Shown: positions 1 through 12,984, counted from the stretch's first letter. The stretch: DNA of 64,000 nt from Druceiella hillmani (GCA_039881145.1 JAYKKI010000095.1:5446501-5510500), one strand, 5' to 3'. The notes: generated from the letters alone by a model not told the origin. Program-made: numbers and translations.

Positions 1-2
1 TA

Positions 3-170
3 ATGTTACAGTCTAATCTAAAATTTGGAAGTGAAATAAACAACCGTGAGGTGTGCAGTCGACTTTTAAATCTTATGTTAGAACATAGTATTGAATTAGG
101 CGTCGATAATTATGTGGTGCGCCAGTCAAGTAATGGACGGAGTGTTATCGCGTATCTTTACGAAAATTAA
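3..170 (+). CDS. Short coding-like ORF, possible last exon, unknown function
   Basis: An open frame of 55 codons runs from an ATG at 3 to a TAA at 168-170, and the gene may continue to the left of the window. The predicted peptide has a balanced composition unlike the Lys/Ile/Asn/Phe-rich chance ORFs nearby, with an amphipathic stretch around LLNLMLEHSIELGV and the ending SVIAYLYEN. I do not recognise a family. Two AG dinucleotides (about 10-11 and 57-58) could be splice acceptors, so it could be a terminal exon. Its best support is a decayed duplicate at about 5240-5420 that preserves VVRQSSN in a shifted frame. It could also be a fragment of a pseudogene. Confidence 0.35.
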   Translation: MLQSNLKFGSEINNREVCSRLLNLMLEHSIELGVDNYVVRQSSNGRSVIAYLYEN

Positions 171-420
171 GCTTTAAAACAGGATAAAGTTCTTTTGATT
201 GCGGCATGGAAAGTTTTTTAAGATGTTTTTCTTACATTGTATATATAGGTGTAACAAAACCGGCTCTCTATATCATAAATGCAATTCTGTACATCAAACT
301 GACTAGACAACTGTTTCCAAAAAATCACTGTCGAAATTTCGAATCTAACGGAAACAAGTATACTCAAGGACAGAATTACCTGAATTAATAATAGACACTT
401 TCTTTGTTATGTTCATTTAG

Positions 421-575
421 ATATTCGCCGAGTACAGACGAATAGGCACTAATACGAGTGTGTAAACAACTTATTCGGGTGTATTCGATACTCACCACGA
501 ATACATAAACGGGTCTTTTCCTGGTTGTATTCGTGCACGAATCATTCGGCTAGTTATTCGGCGAATAGTTCGCAG
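421..575. repeat. Palindromic ATTCG-rich element, MITE-like
   Basis: The ends are inverted copies of one another: TATTCGCCGA near 422 and TCGGCGAATA near 558. The interior carries several more ATTCG or CGAAT words in both orientations. This resembles the small fold-back elements with ATTCG-type ends found in insect genomes, possibly hAT-derived. No clear target-site duplication was identified. Confidence 0.4.
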
Positions 576-3500
576 ATAATTGTAATGAGGCATTACAGTC
601 TGTATATTACGTCTTATGCGAGTACATCTATAAATTTAAAATACCTTTTCTATTTCGATTATTTTGTTTTGTTCCAGTTTTTCGTTTTAAGTTTTTAATT
701 ATAACCAAAATAATTCGGTATTATTTTAAGATAAACCTTTCATTCTAATGTCGGAGGTTTAATGTAAATGTAAATTTTTAATACGTACATTTTTCGCATT
801 CATAGAACACCAATTAATATGTATGTACGACAAAAAATTGTTTTCAATGTTTAATGTGTATGGGGACACACATGTAAAGTTGGGGCATTCCATCGAGTGG
901 GTCATCCTAACAGTATCATTGAACAGGTAGTTCCGGTTGCTATTTTGCTTCTACTTTTTAAATAGGAATTTTAAAAAAGTTAACAAATTATAATCGATAA
1001 TATTTGAAAAGAATTTGAATTTAAATTATTTTGGTTAACTTGGCTAACCGCCGTTGAAAAATTGCAGTATTTGTATTCTTCTTCTCGATGCTTTTCTCCA
1101 AAAAGCTACAAGTTTTAAAATACAAATCAAAGTTTTCAGTTAAACCCCATAAAATATCGAAAGATCTATGAGACTAAAACAAAATTTGAAAGTTTGTAAT
1201 CATGTTAATTATTTGAGAGTACGCAACAACGCCGTATCGAACTTTTCTATCTGACTGTAATTAATTCATGACTAAAGTGTATTAGTAAAATTACGTATTC
1301 TAGTATTTTCATTACTTACAATTAGACAGTATCTTTGAATATTCATTTTGTTTTAGAAGAGATTTCACAGTTTATTTCGCAAAACTGACAAAAATGTAAT
1401 GCCTTCTTGACCTCTTTGGATTCTATATTTGTCTGAAAGCACAATCAGTAGATAGGAGGGCATTAATTTTGTTCTGCCACTCCAAATGTCGACATTTTTG
1501 ATCTGAAAAAGAGTTAAAGTAATCGATTAAAACTATCGTCATGTCGTCATATAATATACAGCAAAATTATTATTTCCTGTAAAAAATCACATTGCTGACA
1601 TAAGTTGTGCTATTATTAAATTTCTCCCCTTTATAAATAAAAAGAAAGGACTTACAAGTTTTATCGTTTTTGATTTTATACCATTAATTCAGTTATTTTT
1701 TTAGAAGGTAGATTTGACATAATGTTTTTAGCACTTATATGTTTAAGTTAAAAAAATAAAATTGATGAAATTTTTTTATCGCAGGAGAAGGAATTGTGAT
1801 TTAGTTTAATTGTCTTTTAAAATTCGAATAAAAATATTATGTAGATATAAGCCTGTGCGTGAGAAGAAAAGGGCAAGAGGTGATATAATGCGTACGCTTG
1901 AGCGAATGTCTGTAAAGAAGTTTCACGTCATCCGTGAGCTAGTGCGGGCGGGGCTCACATTTTTACGCCATGCGTTATCTTTCAACATTAACCTAATTCT
2001 AACTATTTCGTCTTAAATAATATTATAACATAAAGACAAATATTACAACAAAAATAAGTAAAATTAATCTCGTAATATAAATACGATAGAGAGTTAATTT
2101 GTATGTTTGTTTTTATTTCATACCTCCATAAAATTTTGTATATTTATAATCTACGCAATGGAAATAAATATAGAATACGTTTTAGTCTGTTTATTTTCCA
2201 TTCTCCAAGCGAGTGGGTCTAAGCTACTATTTACTAAATATTAAACATAGTACTTACTTCATCGGATTGAAAATCTTTTTTATCTTACGTCATAGGTAGA
2301 AGAAAATGTAAGGCTGTAGAGGCAGAGAGTTATCACATCCCTTCGTTACAGTCTATATTTGTTATACCTTCGAGAGCAAACACATTCAGTAATCTAGCGC
2401 AGTGATACATTTTTTTGCTTATATTGGCAATATGCAATAGCATCTTTTGAATCGACAAGCTACTTTGATATTTTTCAGTATTTTTATCAGTTGATAAAAA
2501 ATTTAGTCTACAGAAATTTTTCATAAATCTAAAAGTAACCTTCCTTGTAAACAAACAGGTTTTAATTGATCTTACTTCATTTTTCCATCGCTTCTTCACA
2601 GCTTTTACTTCATATCGAGTGTATCGTTTAGAATTTGCGTCATGAGTTTTTAGTCTCTTATTTAGTGCCGGTTAAAATATTTCGTTGGGTGTTTTGATTG
2701 TTTCTTGCATTTCAGTGTTACGTAAATATTTAAAAATGTTTTTCTACATGGAACTCTTTCTAAAAATGAAAAAAAATTATGTATTTAAGAAATAGTAAAA
2801 AAAGTGTATTTGCTTACTTTATAAAGAATTTATTTATTTATCGATATTAGTTTTTTAATCATGTGGCTGAAAAAACTATATTTTTTATTAAAATTATGGG
2901 AAATATTTGAAGAAAAATTACAATTTTTCAAATTATTTATAAATATTGGATTTTTTCATTTGTAATAGATTGAGTACGTGGAAAGCCTTATCGCATTCTG
3001 TTTGAAACTATTTAACTATTTATGTCAAAATTAAAACTAAAGTAAATTTTATCGAAAAAATATGGGAATGATTTAAATCTAATATTTTTTTTAAAAATTC
3101 ACAATATTTTTACGGTCTGAAAATATGTATTGGGCAATATATTTACATGGCTAAAAATAATATTAATATTTCTAATTTAATGGAAATACTATGTACCTTT
3201 AAATATTTGCGTGTGTTTAAGTGTGTATCGATCCAATCAAGAGCGAGTTCTATTCATACTTAACAGGTTTTATCACATATCTCAGACTTATTTTTTTTCC
3301 AAATCAACTACTTCCGGGTCAAAAAAGACTAACCATGTTTATACACAGAAAACTCCATATTTTTTTTACAAAAAATTAAAATAATTTTTTATTGCCAGTT
3401 CAAGACACTTCAAATTAAGCTCTTGATAATATAAAAAAATAATATAACAGATAAGTATTTATCGCATTGTAAAGTATGTGAAAGCAGATAGCGAGGTCGT

Positions 3501-3670
3501 ACTAAATCCTATAAACTGGTTTATTTCAAAATAAGTTATATTGAATTAATTTCATAAAATCTACTTATTAATGAAACCATAAATCTATTTGTTCGATAGC
3601 TGCAAACAAGTTCACACGATATGTAACGTTTATAATTGAATTAACCTTTTCATTGTAGTTCGACCTCGAC
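576..3670. other. AT-rich spacer, no gene recognised
   Basis: Long A and T runs and only short, low-complexity ORFs. A slightly GC-richer patch at about 1850-1970 opens a 68-codon frame rich in Arg and Lys that resembles no family I know. Nothing else could be assigned. Confidence 0.5.
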
Positions 3671-4075
3671 TTAATAGAAAAAATCAAATATCATTACACC
3701 CGTGATGATTGCACTACATACTATTTTAATCATCTGTCGCACGGTTCTGTAGAGGTCGCTCACGAACCAGCTTATGGTGCACATAGTGCGTTCCTCTCTG
3801 ACGAGATTCGAAATATACATTTGAAATATTAGTAAAAACAGAACAATTCCGGTTCCGAGAAACATTTTCTTCGATATTTCAGGAATTTCCCAGTCGAAGA
3901 TTGCACTCAGAAGTAAACCGACTGTTATGATTGTGTATGCTATGTAAGTCCCCGTGTTGAGGAATAAAGCGCTCATGGGGAGTGTGTCGATACCAAAATG
4001 GGCTATGTTCATGATTAAGATGGCGATTATGGTTATAATTCGAGCCAAGATCCTCACTATATTGTTTTTAGTCAT
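3671..4075 (-). CDS. Small four-helix membrane protein, hypothetical
   Basis: A 134-codon ORF on the minus strand with less AT bias than its surroundings. The peptide shows four hydrophobic segments at about residues 6-26, 38-60, 71-91 and 113-133. Polar loops lie between them, including a charged LVREERT loop after helix 3, and the last helix ends almost at the C-terminus. That layout fits small insect four-helix membrane proteins of the MARVEL/DUF type, but I cannot name the family. A pyrimidine-rich tract followed by CAG lies about 30 bases upstream of the ATG and could be a splice acceptor, so a 5-prime non-coding exon is possible. An AATAAA signal on this strand lies at 3520-3525, about 150 bases after the stop. 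It could also be a chance ORF; the regular helix-loop pattern argues against that. Confidence 0.5.
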   Translation of the reverse strand: MTKNNIVRILARIITIIAILIMNIAHFGIDTLPMSALFLNTGTYIAYTIITVGLLLSAIFDWEIPEISKKMFLGTGIVLFLLIFQMYISNLVREERTMCTISWFVSDLYRTVRQMIKIVCSAIITGVMIFDFFY

Positions 4076-5239
4076 TTTTCTGAAATCCTATTTACACTGT
4101 AAAAGTAAGGATTAACTGTCAAAATCTTAGGTCACACAGATTGACATATTGAATTATTTAATCGTTCATAAGTGATATAATGGTTTTTAATATGCTGTTT
4201 ATGGCCAGTTATAATGTAAAATTGTTATTCGAAAATTTAATTGGAAGCATATCGAGTATAAAACTATGTGCGAGCTTTAAACCCATATTAACAATATGTT
4301 GAATGTATTATCTGTAAGTAATTCAGAGTTAATATATGATAAAGTGGTAATTCAAGCTTAATTTTTTTTAATTTACTTATTTAGATATTACCGGTGGTAA
4401 TTTTGAAATAAATTTAATACTAGCCTTTAGTTTAATCAATAAAATACAATGGTTTTTAACATTATTTTTATGATCAGTTATTCGATAATATAATTGAACG
4501 TATATCGTGCATAAAATTATATGTAAGCTTTAACCTTTTTCATTGAGAAATTAATAGCTATTATGTAATGTGATTAGAGGTAAATCGAGGTTTAATTAAA
4601 AATAATATTGTGTTGAATTTGAACTTCAGTACGATATTTCATTTCGAAATCTTACGATCAATATATCTGTTTACTGAAATCATAAATTTTGTTTTTTAAA
4701 CATTAGCGTCTAATTATTGTTTTTAGAAAATTCACCTCTAATCAATTTAACTCTTCGGAAATAGCTTTAAGCTCTTAACTAATGGAAACCGAATGTTAAA
4801 TCGTTGGTAAAAGCCAAAGTACTTTTTATGATTGTTTATTAAACAAAAAGTTAAAAATAGCAGGAAGAAGAGAGAAGGGGAGAGATGATCCGCACAAAAC
4901 GGAAATCGAGAAATAAAGGGACTTTTTGCAGACAATTATTTATAAAAGTTAAACTACTTTATAAATCATGGTGAAAATAAATAGGTTTTCAATTTTATAA
5001 TTAAGTTATAAAAAGAATCCCAAAAATCTATCAAAAATTGCATCCTTTAGTACGTCTTGATACGTACATATGTACAGACCATCGGACGAAGACCCATGTC
5101 TTTTTTCAAAATCAAATTTGAATTATAAAAATATTCGTTAATTGGAAAACTGCTTGTTTTAGAGGAAAATTGTGTCTTCAAAAGAGATTTTATTAGTAAT
5201 CGATTATTTGTTAATTTAACCGAATTACAATGACTTCTA
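4076..5239. other. AT-rich spacer
   Basis: No gene recognised. The short minus-strand ORF at 4747-4935 is Phe- and Ser-rich and resembles nothing. Confidence 0.45.
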
Positions 5240-5425
5240 TTGTGAAAATTCGAAGTCGATTGGAGGAATTTTAAATCTCTTCTTAGAATTTAGTGTTGGA
5301 TTAGACTTGTATAATTAAAGTGGTGCGCCAGTCCAGTAATAGGTGGAGTATTATTACCACGATTTAAAATTAAAAAATGTTAAAGAATTTTTTGATTTCT
5401 AGGAGGAAAGTTTTTTAATGGTAAT
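5240..5425 (+). pseudogene. Decayed duplicate of the ORF at 3-170
   Basis: The stretch aligns to about 57-225 at the left edge of the window, including part of the 3-prime flank (shared GGAAAGTTTTTTAA near 5405). In frame pieces it reads like ILNLFLEFSVGLD and then, after a frame change at a TAA, VVRQSSNRWSII. A frameshift and stop break the frame. The pair implies a local duplication of a segment larger than the ORF. Confidence 0.45.
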
Positions 5426-6413
5426 AAACAAAATATAAAATACAATCTAACAAAACTCGGCAACTACTAAATCCAAAAAATATTCCATAAATTTCTCGTA
5501 GTAACAGGATTTATGATCAAAGTAAAAATAATAAAGTATGTTAATAAATTTAAATATTGCTAATCTTTATATGGTAATTATTTAAGTGTTAAAAAACTTT
5601 AAATATTAACTATTCTTATTAGATATTTTTTAGAGATGATATAAATCGTTATAGGTATATGTACTAAACGAATTTAGCATTTTAAAAAATGATCATTCTT
5701 TTTACAGTCAAATAAACTAAATAAATCTTTAGAAAATTGTTTGTCATATCAACGTTGTCTTGTTAATTCACATTAAACAAAATATTTAAAAGAAGAAGTT
5801 ATTAAAAATGTTAGACGCAAGACAAAAGAAAATATTTGAATAAAGAATGAAAATTAATAAAAATATGAATAAATGGTTTACAGAGGTTATTAATGATATA
5901 AAATAATTAGTTTCACCCTGACATTGTATACTTATGTATAAAAATATTAATAGGTATATGATGTTAAAACTAATTAATTAAAAATGCTTTAAAACATTGC
6001 ATAATATAATTAAATGCATTCTTCGATATTCAAGTAGTTAATTATAGCCAGGTAATATATTTATCATACATTATTATTCACATAAATTTATATTTGATGG
6101 GCAATGCATATTTTAACACAAAATAAACGTCCTTTTTTTTTAAAAACAATGTATTATTAAAAAAAAAAACATACATTTATTGGTAACAAAAAATGAAGGT
6201 CAAACATTTCTATATATTCGAATTTATGTACTCTAGTTATTTATTACTAAAGTGCTACACTTGACATATAAATTAAATAAATAAAAATTATATAACAAAT
6301 AATATAAATATTTATGTAAATATAATTGAAAATTACCCGTAAATTATAATCACAAAGGACAGTGGTCATAACACACTGACATAAGTCGTATTATTATTGT
6401 GACGTAACACACA
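5426..6413. other. AT-rich 3-prime flank of fucosyltransferase gene 1
   Basis: No ORF of interest. On the minus strand AATAAA occurs at 6240-6245, about 170 bases after the stop of the fucosyltransferase gene, and is a candidate polyadenylation signal. Confidence 0.4.
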
Positions 6414-7592
6414 CTAGTACCTGGCTGGGAAGCAGGTTGAGTTACTACCGACGCCCAACCACCAGTCTCTCTTATTGCCACTCCTATCGGACACGTAATT
6501 AGGATCGTTTAACATCTCACACAGCTTGCAGAATGGATGTAAACCGTCTCTATGGATCATAGATGGCATAGTATTCTCGTATTTGTATAAATTCTTCCAC
6601 CAAAAATATTTTTTATAAACTTCTATATTTTTAATCAACATGTTAAGGAAGCGGGCCAGCTCCTGTGGAGAGTAGATATTAGCATCGATGTAGGACTGAG
6701 GCGGTAAAAAAATCGAGTAATTCGCTCCACCGTAAACGATCGGTACGAGGTCGTTTTGTAAGGCGGTCAGCACCTTTTCTGTTATGTAGTCGACGCAGTG
6801 GGAATTTTCAAACGACAGGTAAAAGAAGTAATCTTGCCTCAGCATGTTGAAGCACTCTTGACCTCGCGAAGCGGGGCAACTTAGTGGGCCACACTTACCG
6901 TACACGTCTACCTCTATATACTTCTGCAGCTCTTCAACGTATTTCTCGCGGCCGTTTGTACTTCCGCAGTTCGACACGAACCAGGCGACTTTCTTAGTTT
7001 TACCTTTTATAATATCTAACATCGATCTGTCAATTTTGTCAACGTACTCGTGATATGAAGGCCAGATCATATTCTCTCTCGGACCGATTATGTTTCCTTC
7101 GAAATCTTTGATTCGGAAATACGTCCACGGAATATCAGAATCTAAGCGATAAGTTATGGTAAGGTTGTAGAAATCTGAAAGCTTAGCTGGTATGAAGGTT
7201 CTTTTAGCTGACTCGAGTGTTGCAAATATGTAATACTGGTTAGAACCTCTATTCCAAGGTTTACCTTGGAACAGTTCAAAATATTCGTATCCGTGAAACA
7301 TAACGGCATGGAACTTGTGCTGTGGCATATACAACTTGTCGTTCGTCAGGACACAATTGTTAATTGGACAATTGTGATGTGAGAAAGCGTAGTCGCCAAA
7401 TCCAAACACGTAATCTGGCGTACTAAACATAGAGTTCCACAACAATATCACTTTGCGACCTTCGAATTGTGAATCTTCTTGAAAATGTGTCACTTTCACT
7501 GTTCTGTAATATTCAATCACGTTTAACGAAACATATATTAACACCACACCCAGCCACAAAAAAAAAACATTCACTTTTTGGTAAGACATCAC
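6414..7592 (-). CDS. Alpha-(1,3)-fucosyltransferase C-like (GT10), copy 1
   Basis: A single uninterrupted 392-codon frame. Proteins of this family transfer fucose from GDP-fucose onto N-acetylglucosamine of glycans in the Golgi. The topology is type II: a short cytosolic tail, one signal-anchor helix at about residues 9-27, a short stem, then the catalytic domain. The GT10 signature lies at about 256-290, with FENS, DYITEK and VPIVYGG, followed by the NYSIFLPPQSYI segment. TYRLDSDIPW (148-157) and WFVSNC (204-209) are typical of insect members, as are the C-terminal HPFCKLC (352-358) and the tryptophan pair near 377. N-glycosylation sequons occur at 143 (NLT), 291 (NYS) and 384 (NST). Full length is normal and no key motif is missing. 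The two leading Met codons leave the exact start open. A paralog and a pseudogene lie 17-21 kb away on the same strand. The acceptor glycan cannot be told from sequence. Confidence 0.92.
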   Translation of the reverse strand: MMSYQKVNVFFLWLGVVLIYVSLNVIEYYRTVKVTHFQEDSQFEGRKVILLWNSMFSTPDYVFGFGDYAFSHHNCPINNCVLTNDKLYMPQHKFHAVMFHGYEYFELFQGKPWNRGSNQYYIFATLESAKRTFIPAKLSDFYNLTITYRLDSDIPWTYFRIKDFEGNIIGPRENMIWPSYHEYVDKIDRSMLDIIKGKTKKVAWFVSNCGSTNGREKYVEELQKYIEVDVYGKCGPLSCPASRGQECFNMLRQDYFFYLSFENSHCVDYITEKVLTALQNDLVPIVYGGANYSIFLPPQSYIDANIYSPQELARFLNMLIKNIEVYKKYFWWKNLYKYENTMPSMIHRDGLHPFCKLCEMLNDPNYVSDRSGNKRDWWLGVGSNSTCFPARY

Positions 7593-8174
7593 AAAGTGAA
7601 TCTCAATTAAAATTTCCCAATTATTTCCAGCATCCCGGCGATATCTTTTGTATACCGAACTGGATAATAACCTTTATGAATTGTAATTGAAATTTAGTGA
7701 CCATAATTACCGAGCACACCATTGTACATGTCGACGGCCACGTGTCATCACGACACCTCAACTTATGGTGAGCGCAAGTGTTTGCGTCCACATAGAAAAA
7801 CTATTTCTTATCTATTAGTTGTCGTAATGATAAAAGTCACTAGTTGGCATAGATTAGATTATCCATTATGTTGCAATATGAAAATTATTTAGGAAATGTA
7901 ACAAAAAGAGGTCAAATATATTTGTACTGGTGAGGGATTCATATCATGACAATACATCATATATTATAATTATATAGGAAATAGCTTATTAAGGTCATGT
8001 GATCGATGTTATTTGATATACCAATTTTTAGATTTAATGTTAACATTTTGAGTTTATTTTTGGAGAATAAAAGTGATCATTCAAAAATATGACGTGTGTA
8101 ATTCAATTTATACTTTCACACCACTTTTCGTTTATATGAAAGGGGTAAAATAAGAAAACGCTTTATTTTTTAAG
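7593..8174. other. 5-prime flank of fucosyltransferase gene 1
   Basis: This should hold the promoter of the minus-strand gene. No convincing TATA box or initiator could be picked out. A somewhat GC-richer patch with ACATGT, GTCGAC and CACGTG words lies at about 7723-7745. Confidence 0.3.
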
Positions 8175-8760
8175 GTTCATTACCTTAGAAGAAAAAATAG
8201 AACCGTTATACGATCATGCACGCGTCTATCTGTCACAGTCGTTTTTTTCTGAAATTGTTGGACATATAAACTTGAAATTTGGTATAGTAATAAAATATAT
8301 TAACCCAAATACCCATAAAATTATTTATATGGAAATTTTAGGACAGCAAATTAAGCGCTAAACATTTTTTTTCAATTCCTATGTAGTGTGGGATATCGTT
8401 TGAAATGTCTCAAAAATATTTTTGTCATAATTTCAGATGGTGTACCTTCGGAGATATACTAGAAAATATAAATAAACAATACGCCTCCCTCCCTTATTTC
8501 TGAAACTATTTAACCTAAAATTATGAAAAATAGGGTTTTTAGAAGCTTAAGCAAAGTTTGTGGGAAAACTACAGTGATGATCCCAGATTTTATAATTTTT
8601 TAAATATGCACTATGTTTTAATGCCTGTGAAAGATATAGTAAGCAATATATATATGATGTGAAAAATTAATATTTGTAAATAGTTTAAAAGAAGTACTAT
8701 GTACCCTTAAATGTTTATTAATGCCTGTATTGTATTTGGAATCCCCATTGTTCTAAACGT
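8175..8760 (+). repeat. Dispersed repeat family X, near full-length copy
   Basis: Starts with an AAGGTTC-type word, then a GTCTATCTGTCACAG segment and a conserved AAACTTGAAATTTGGTAT, and ends in a segment matching TACTATGTACCCTTAAATG. Further copies lie at 30235-30720, 35945-36055, 37147-39420 (reverse orientation, disrupted) and 40830-40935. The ends resemble the GGTTCCGTA-type repeats that are abundant in Lepidoptera. No coding capacity; probably non-autonomous. Confidence 0.55.
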
Positions 8761-9333
8761 TCTTAACAGATTCTTGAAAAAACTTTTTCTTGAAAGCTTT
8801 TTGGCCTCGCTCCATTAACTTTATATACGCCCATTTTCATGATTTAAAATAACGACTTTTCTGAAATGTGTTATTTTAAATCATGACGAAATTAGGTTTT
8901 GCCATGTTTTTCTTGAATTTCGGTATTTAAAAATTTTAAACTTATGTTTTCGAAGATGCAATAAATGATTAAGTATTGTCAGAGTAGTTTCTAAGTTATT
9001 CTTGGAAACTTTTTAAATCAAATATAAAGAATTTTATTTCGAATTTTTTAATTTAAGGATTCATAACAATTACACTTTTTAAATAATTTTGGAAATTAAT
9101 ATCTCAAAAATTATTCATCGAAGGGTATGTAAGAATAAGAATTGCAATTGACAACTTATTCTGTTAGTGCATGCATTCGGTTTATAAGGCTTTTGCACTT
9201 TTCTGTGCACATTTTCATCGAGAGGAAATACTAATGTAATTCTCAAAAATTGGAGATAGAGCTTTTATTATTTAAATTTATGACTATTTAAAATAAATTC
9301 ATCTGAGTGAAAACCGAATTTAAATTATGAATA

Positions 9334-9385
<52 letters not shown>

Positions 9386-12300
9386 TTAACTTCTTCTTTA
9401 TTTACAATGTTAATTCCTTAATATCACATGGATGGAATATTATTAGCTTTATATTTTTAAGATTTTTGTCATTAAAATTGCACGCATAAACTGCTTCAAG
9501 ATATCTAGGTTTCTCCTGTCATCATGAATAATGCAAGTATCACTACGTCTTCTTCTTCAATTTCGTTTTATAGTACATTCTTGTCTGTGGGTTCATTGGA
9601 CATTACAATATTGTTATCAATGTCGACAAACCTTCCCCACTGTCAGGTGGGAGCCATGACTAATAACTTAAATTTCAAGTATGTATGACTTTTTATGAAT
9701 CCGGTACGGTCATAACGGTTGAAAATCGTATAATAATTTCAGTATTATTGGCCGAATATTTGTTAACCTATATTAACTTTGTTAATAAATATTCGATTTG
9801 AAGGATCCCATAAATTTGTTTTAGATTATGTGAATAATGGATATTGTAAAATTACGTGTAAAAAATCCTTTAGGAAGTATTGGCCTTGACTCTTTATTTC
9901 CTAATCTAAAAATTATATGATTTGTAAGAACTTTACGATATTGAGGAGCTATTTTTGCACGAAAATATTAATCATTGAATTTCATTCGGGTCTCTATGGA
10001 CGTCAAAGTAATGCTTTGGTAGGAATCTGGCACGTTGCGATGAGGTTATACATGAGCGCAACCAAGGATTTGTGTTCATTGTAGTAGTCAGACTAATTTA
10101 TTCCAAAATACGTCAGTATAAGGAGTTTGTCTTCCGAACCGAAGTCACTCTAAGCGGACAAAGTTCATTCAAGCCCTTAAGAAAGTGAAAATTTATAATA
10201 AAATTATCACTTAAAAAAGAAGAGTCATAAAAGCTAATCCACTATTTTTGAATTGTATTCAGTTTGATTTATTTTCTAAAGTTTTCTCAATATACATATT
10301 TTCCATGAAAATAACATTTCAAAAATATTTATTAAAAGAGCTTCTTATTATATTGGGGCAAGTTATAGGACGAAAAGTTATTTATAAAAATTATACTAGA
10401 TAGTACAAAAATTAAAAAAATATCGGGAGTAATTTTATAATTCAATTCGTTAAGTTTTTCCTTACACGTAAATAAAATCTATAGACGTGACTATATACTT
10501 TTCAATGTTTATAAATACATATTTTGTTTTAAATTGGTTTTTATTTATTTTTTTAATTTTGTATAGTTTTACAAATAGTTTATAATGACAAAAGTGGTAA
10601 AAAATTTTACATCGACCGTTAAAATTTTGCCATTTTATGAACGACTTGTATTGTTAACTGTTAATTACATCGATGCAAAACGAAATGAAACGAAACAAAA
10701 CGTGTACAGAAGCTTGCGTAATTTTTGAATTTTATAAATTTAATCACGTTTTATTAAATTTTCAATTTCCTCCGATTTATATTGTTATTGAATATGGAAA
10801 ATTGTCTAAAAGAAAATAAATCATAAATACGTCTGTAGATATATAGATATACGATTTAATAATGTAAAATTCTACAAATTTTAAAGTGTTTATACAAGTG
10901 TTTCGATGAATGTGGCCCTTAAGCAATTTTTCTAAATATTTATTAATGAATTTTAAAATTGTGTACGTTGCTTCCACAGGATCGTATCTTATCTTTTGAA
11001 GTGATACATTTTAAGTACGTGTATTAAAACACACTTGAAAGTTTGAATCACTGGGTCACTACCAGGGCATTTTATGATTTTATGATCACTTAAGAATAAT
11101 TTCCACATACTGTACACGATTGACGTTTTCATGAAAATAATCTCTATATTAGAGATACTTATCTTAATATTGCTAAGTATGGGAAAAAACTTGCACGAAA
11201 AAAACTGTTTTATCTTTTCTAATATAAAGGGTTTGTTATCAGACTATGCAAATTTGCTTATATCAATGTTGAAGTAACTTTATGTATAAATTAGATAAAC
11301 TTATTTCAAAATATTTAAGTACATTTTTTGCTTTCTTTTCAAAATCTGTCACCAAATAGAAGTACATATAGTTTATCATATTGTATTAGTTAGGTTTATA
11401 TAAAATGACCCTATCTATCTTTGAAACAAAGAAACAAACTAAGGAGAGAGGTTCACCGAGACAAATATTGAAAATAAAATATATACTCAATCGGTGATCA
11501 CAATCGATAAAAAAGTTTTCAAGCATTCAGGAAAGCTTCGACCTTTTGTCGAAAGGATTTGACCTTTTTTAAACATGAATGGCAATTATTGGCACAGTTG
11601 CTCCAACATTTTTTTAAATTCTTATATTTTAAGAAGGAATATTGAGAACACATTGTTCATTATAAGTTTATTGTTTTCAAAATTGTTACATGAATTCATT
11701 ACATACCTTATTTGAAGTTTCTGGAATTGTTTTGGAAAAACGTACTCGCCCTTATATTTTTAAACAAAATACCATTAAGTCGACTAGCATGCAATTTTTT
11801 TTGTACAAAACAATTTTCAAATCCAGATCTTATATTCGAGTTGCCAATATTCCAATTCCTAATATTCATTTATGTACTTTATAAGGTATTGAATTATTTC
11901 TACTAATCATATCGCAGATAAATAAACACAAAAATATCAACGACTACAATTTTTATTATATTTGTTTTTTTATAAATGAGGTAGTTTTTATATAAATTAT
12001 TATTATAAATATGTCAACTACTTTTATGCATCAATTACTCAACCCATTGATACTAAATTCTAAACACTTACAGAATATACAACAGTTTCATCTAGGAAAA
12101 ATACATAGTTCCTTAAGGAAAATAAAAAAGGAGAGTCTTTTCCTGGGGCGCCGCCAGAAGGCTTTCCTTCTTTTTTCCTTTAGCAAACTTCTTTATTATA
12201 ACACTTAATTACTCTTAATCTTTATATTTTTAATACACTATCATTAAATAATTGTTACGCTGACGAGTAGCAGGTAACAGCTACTTCAGCATAATTATAC

Positions 12301-12984
12301 AATATTCCCTTTTGGTGTAAATGTTCATTCACTTCAGCATATCTTCATGCATTTATCAGTTTTAGAAACTTTCGTATGCAAAGATAGCCTCATGAACTTT
12401 GATTTTTTCAATCATTATTAAATCAGTTTAAATAACTCATTAAAATAATATATTATTTACAAGTTCAGAGCCAGTTTGTAAATTATTAGCTTTTGGTTTA
12501 TATTGATTTCTAAACGTAGCATTATCTATAAGACCATATTAATGTGGGTTTATGTTATAATTATGGGCGAAATGGGAGTTAATATATGCTTTAAATTAGC
12601 TAGACAGAATATCAAGTAACTACTATTTTACGCTCTTTATTTTAGTAATTTTAATCTATCTCAGTAATATGTATAAATAGAGGCCGTCATGGGACGTTTT
12701 TTTCTTTCAACGGTTAACAACAACAAGTTATTTAGTGAACGTCGTGATAAGTTTTTGGTTATCTTGTATCATTATGAATTGTGTTCGATACTATATTTAA
12801 TTTCTGTATTGGAGACACTATGGCGCATTATGTTTAAAGATTTAAAAAAGGAGTGAAGCGATAGCATAAGTTTTATTGTTAAACTCTTGACTTCTTTTTG
12901 CAAAGCGTTCGTTTTGCAAAGTATGTTATACTTCTTTTGTATCAGTGGTCCAAAATTGTTAATGGAAAAAATTGCGAAGTCGCG
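8761..12984. other. AT-rich spacer with degenerate repeats
   Basis: No gene recognised. The ORFs at 10777-10977, 11690-11906 and 12011-12208 are low-complexity and unsupported. A moderately GC-richer stretch at about 9970-10190 may be a retroelement remnant, but no domain could be read. Confidence 0.4.
9343..9380. repeat. (TA)n microsatellite
   Basis: Uninterrupted TA dinucleotides. Confidence 0.95.

Noticed and set aside
7469..7690. 73-codon plus-strand ORF
   Set aside because: Antisense to the 5-prime end of fucosyltransferase copy 1.
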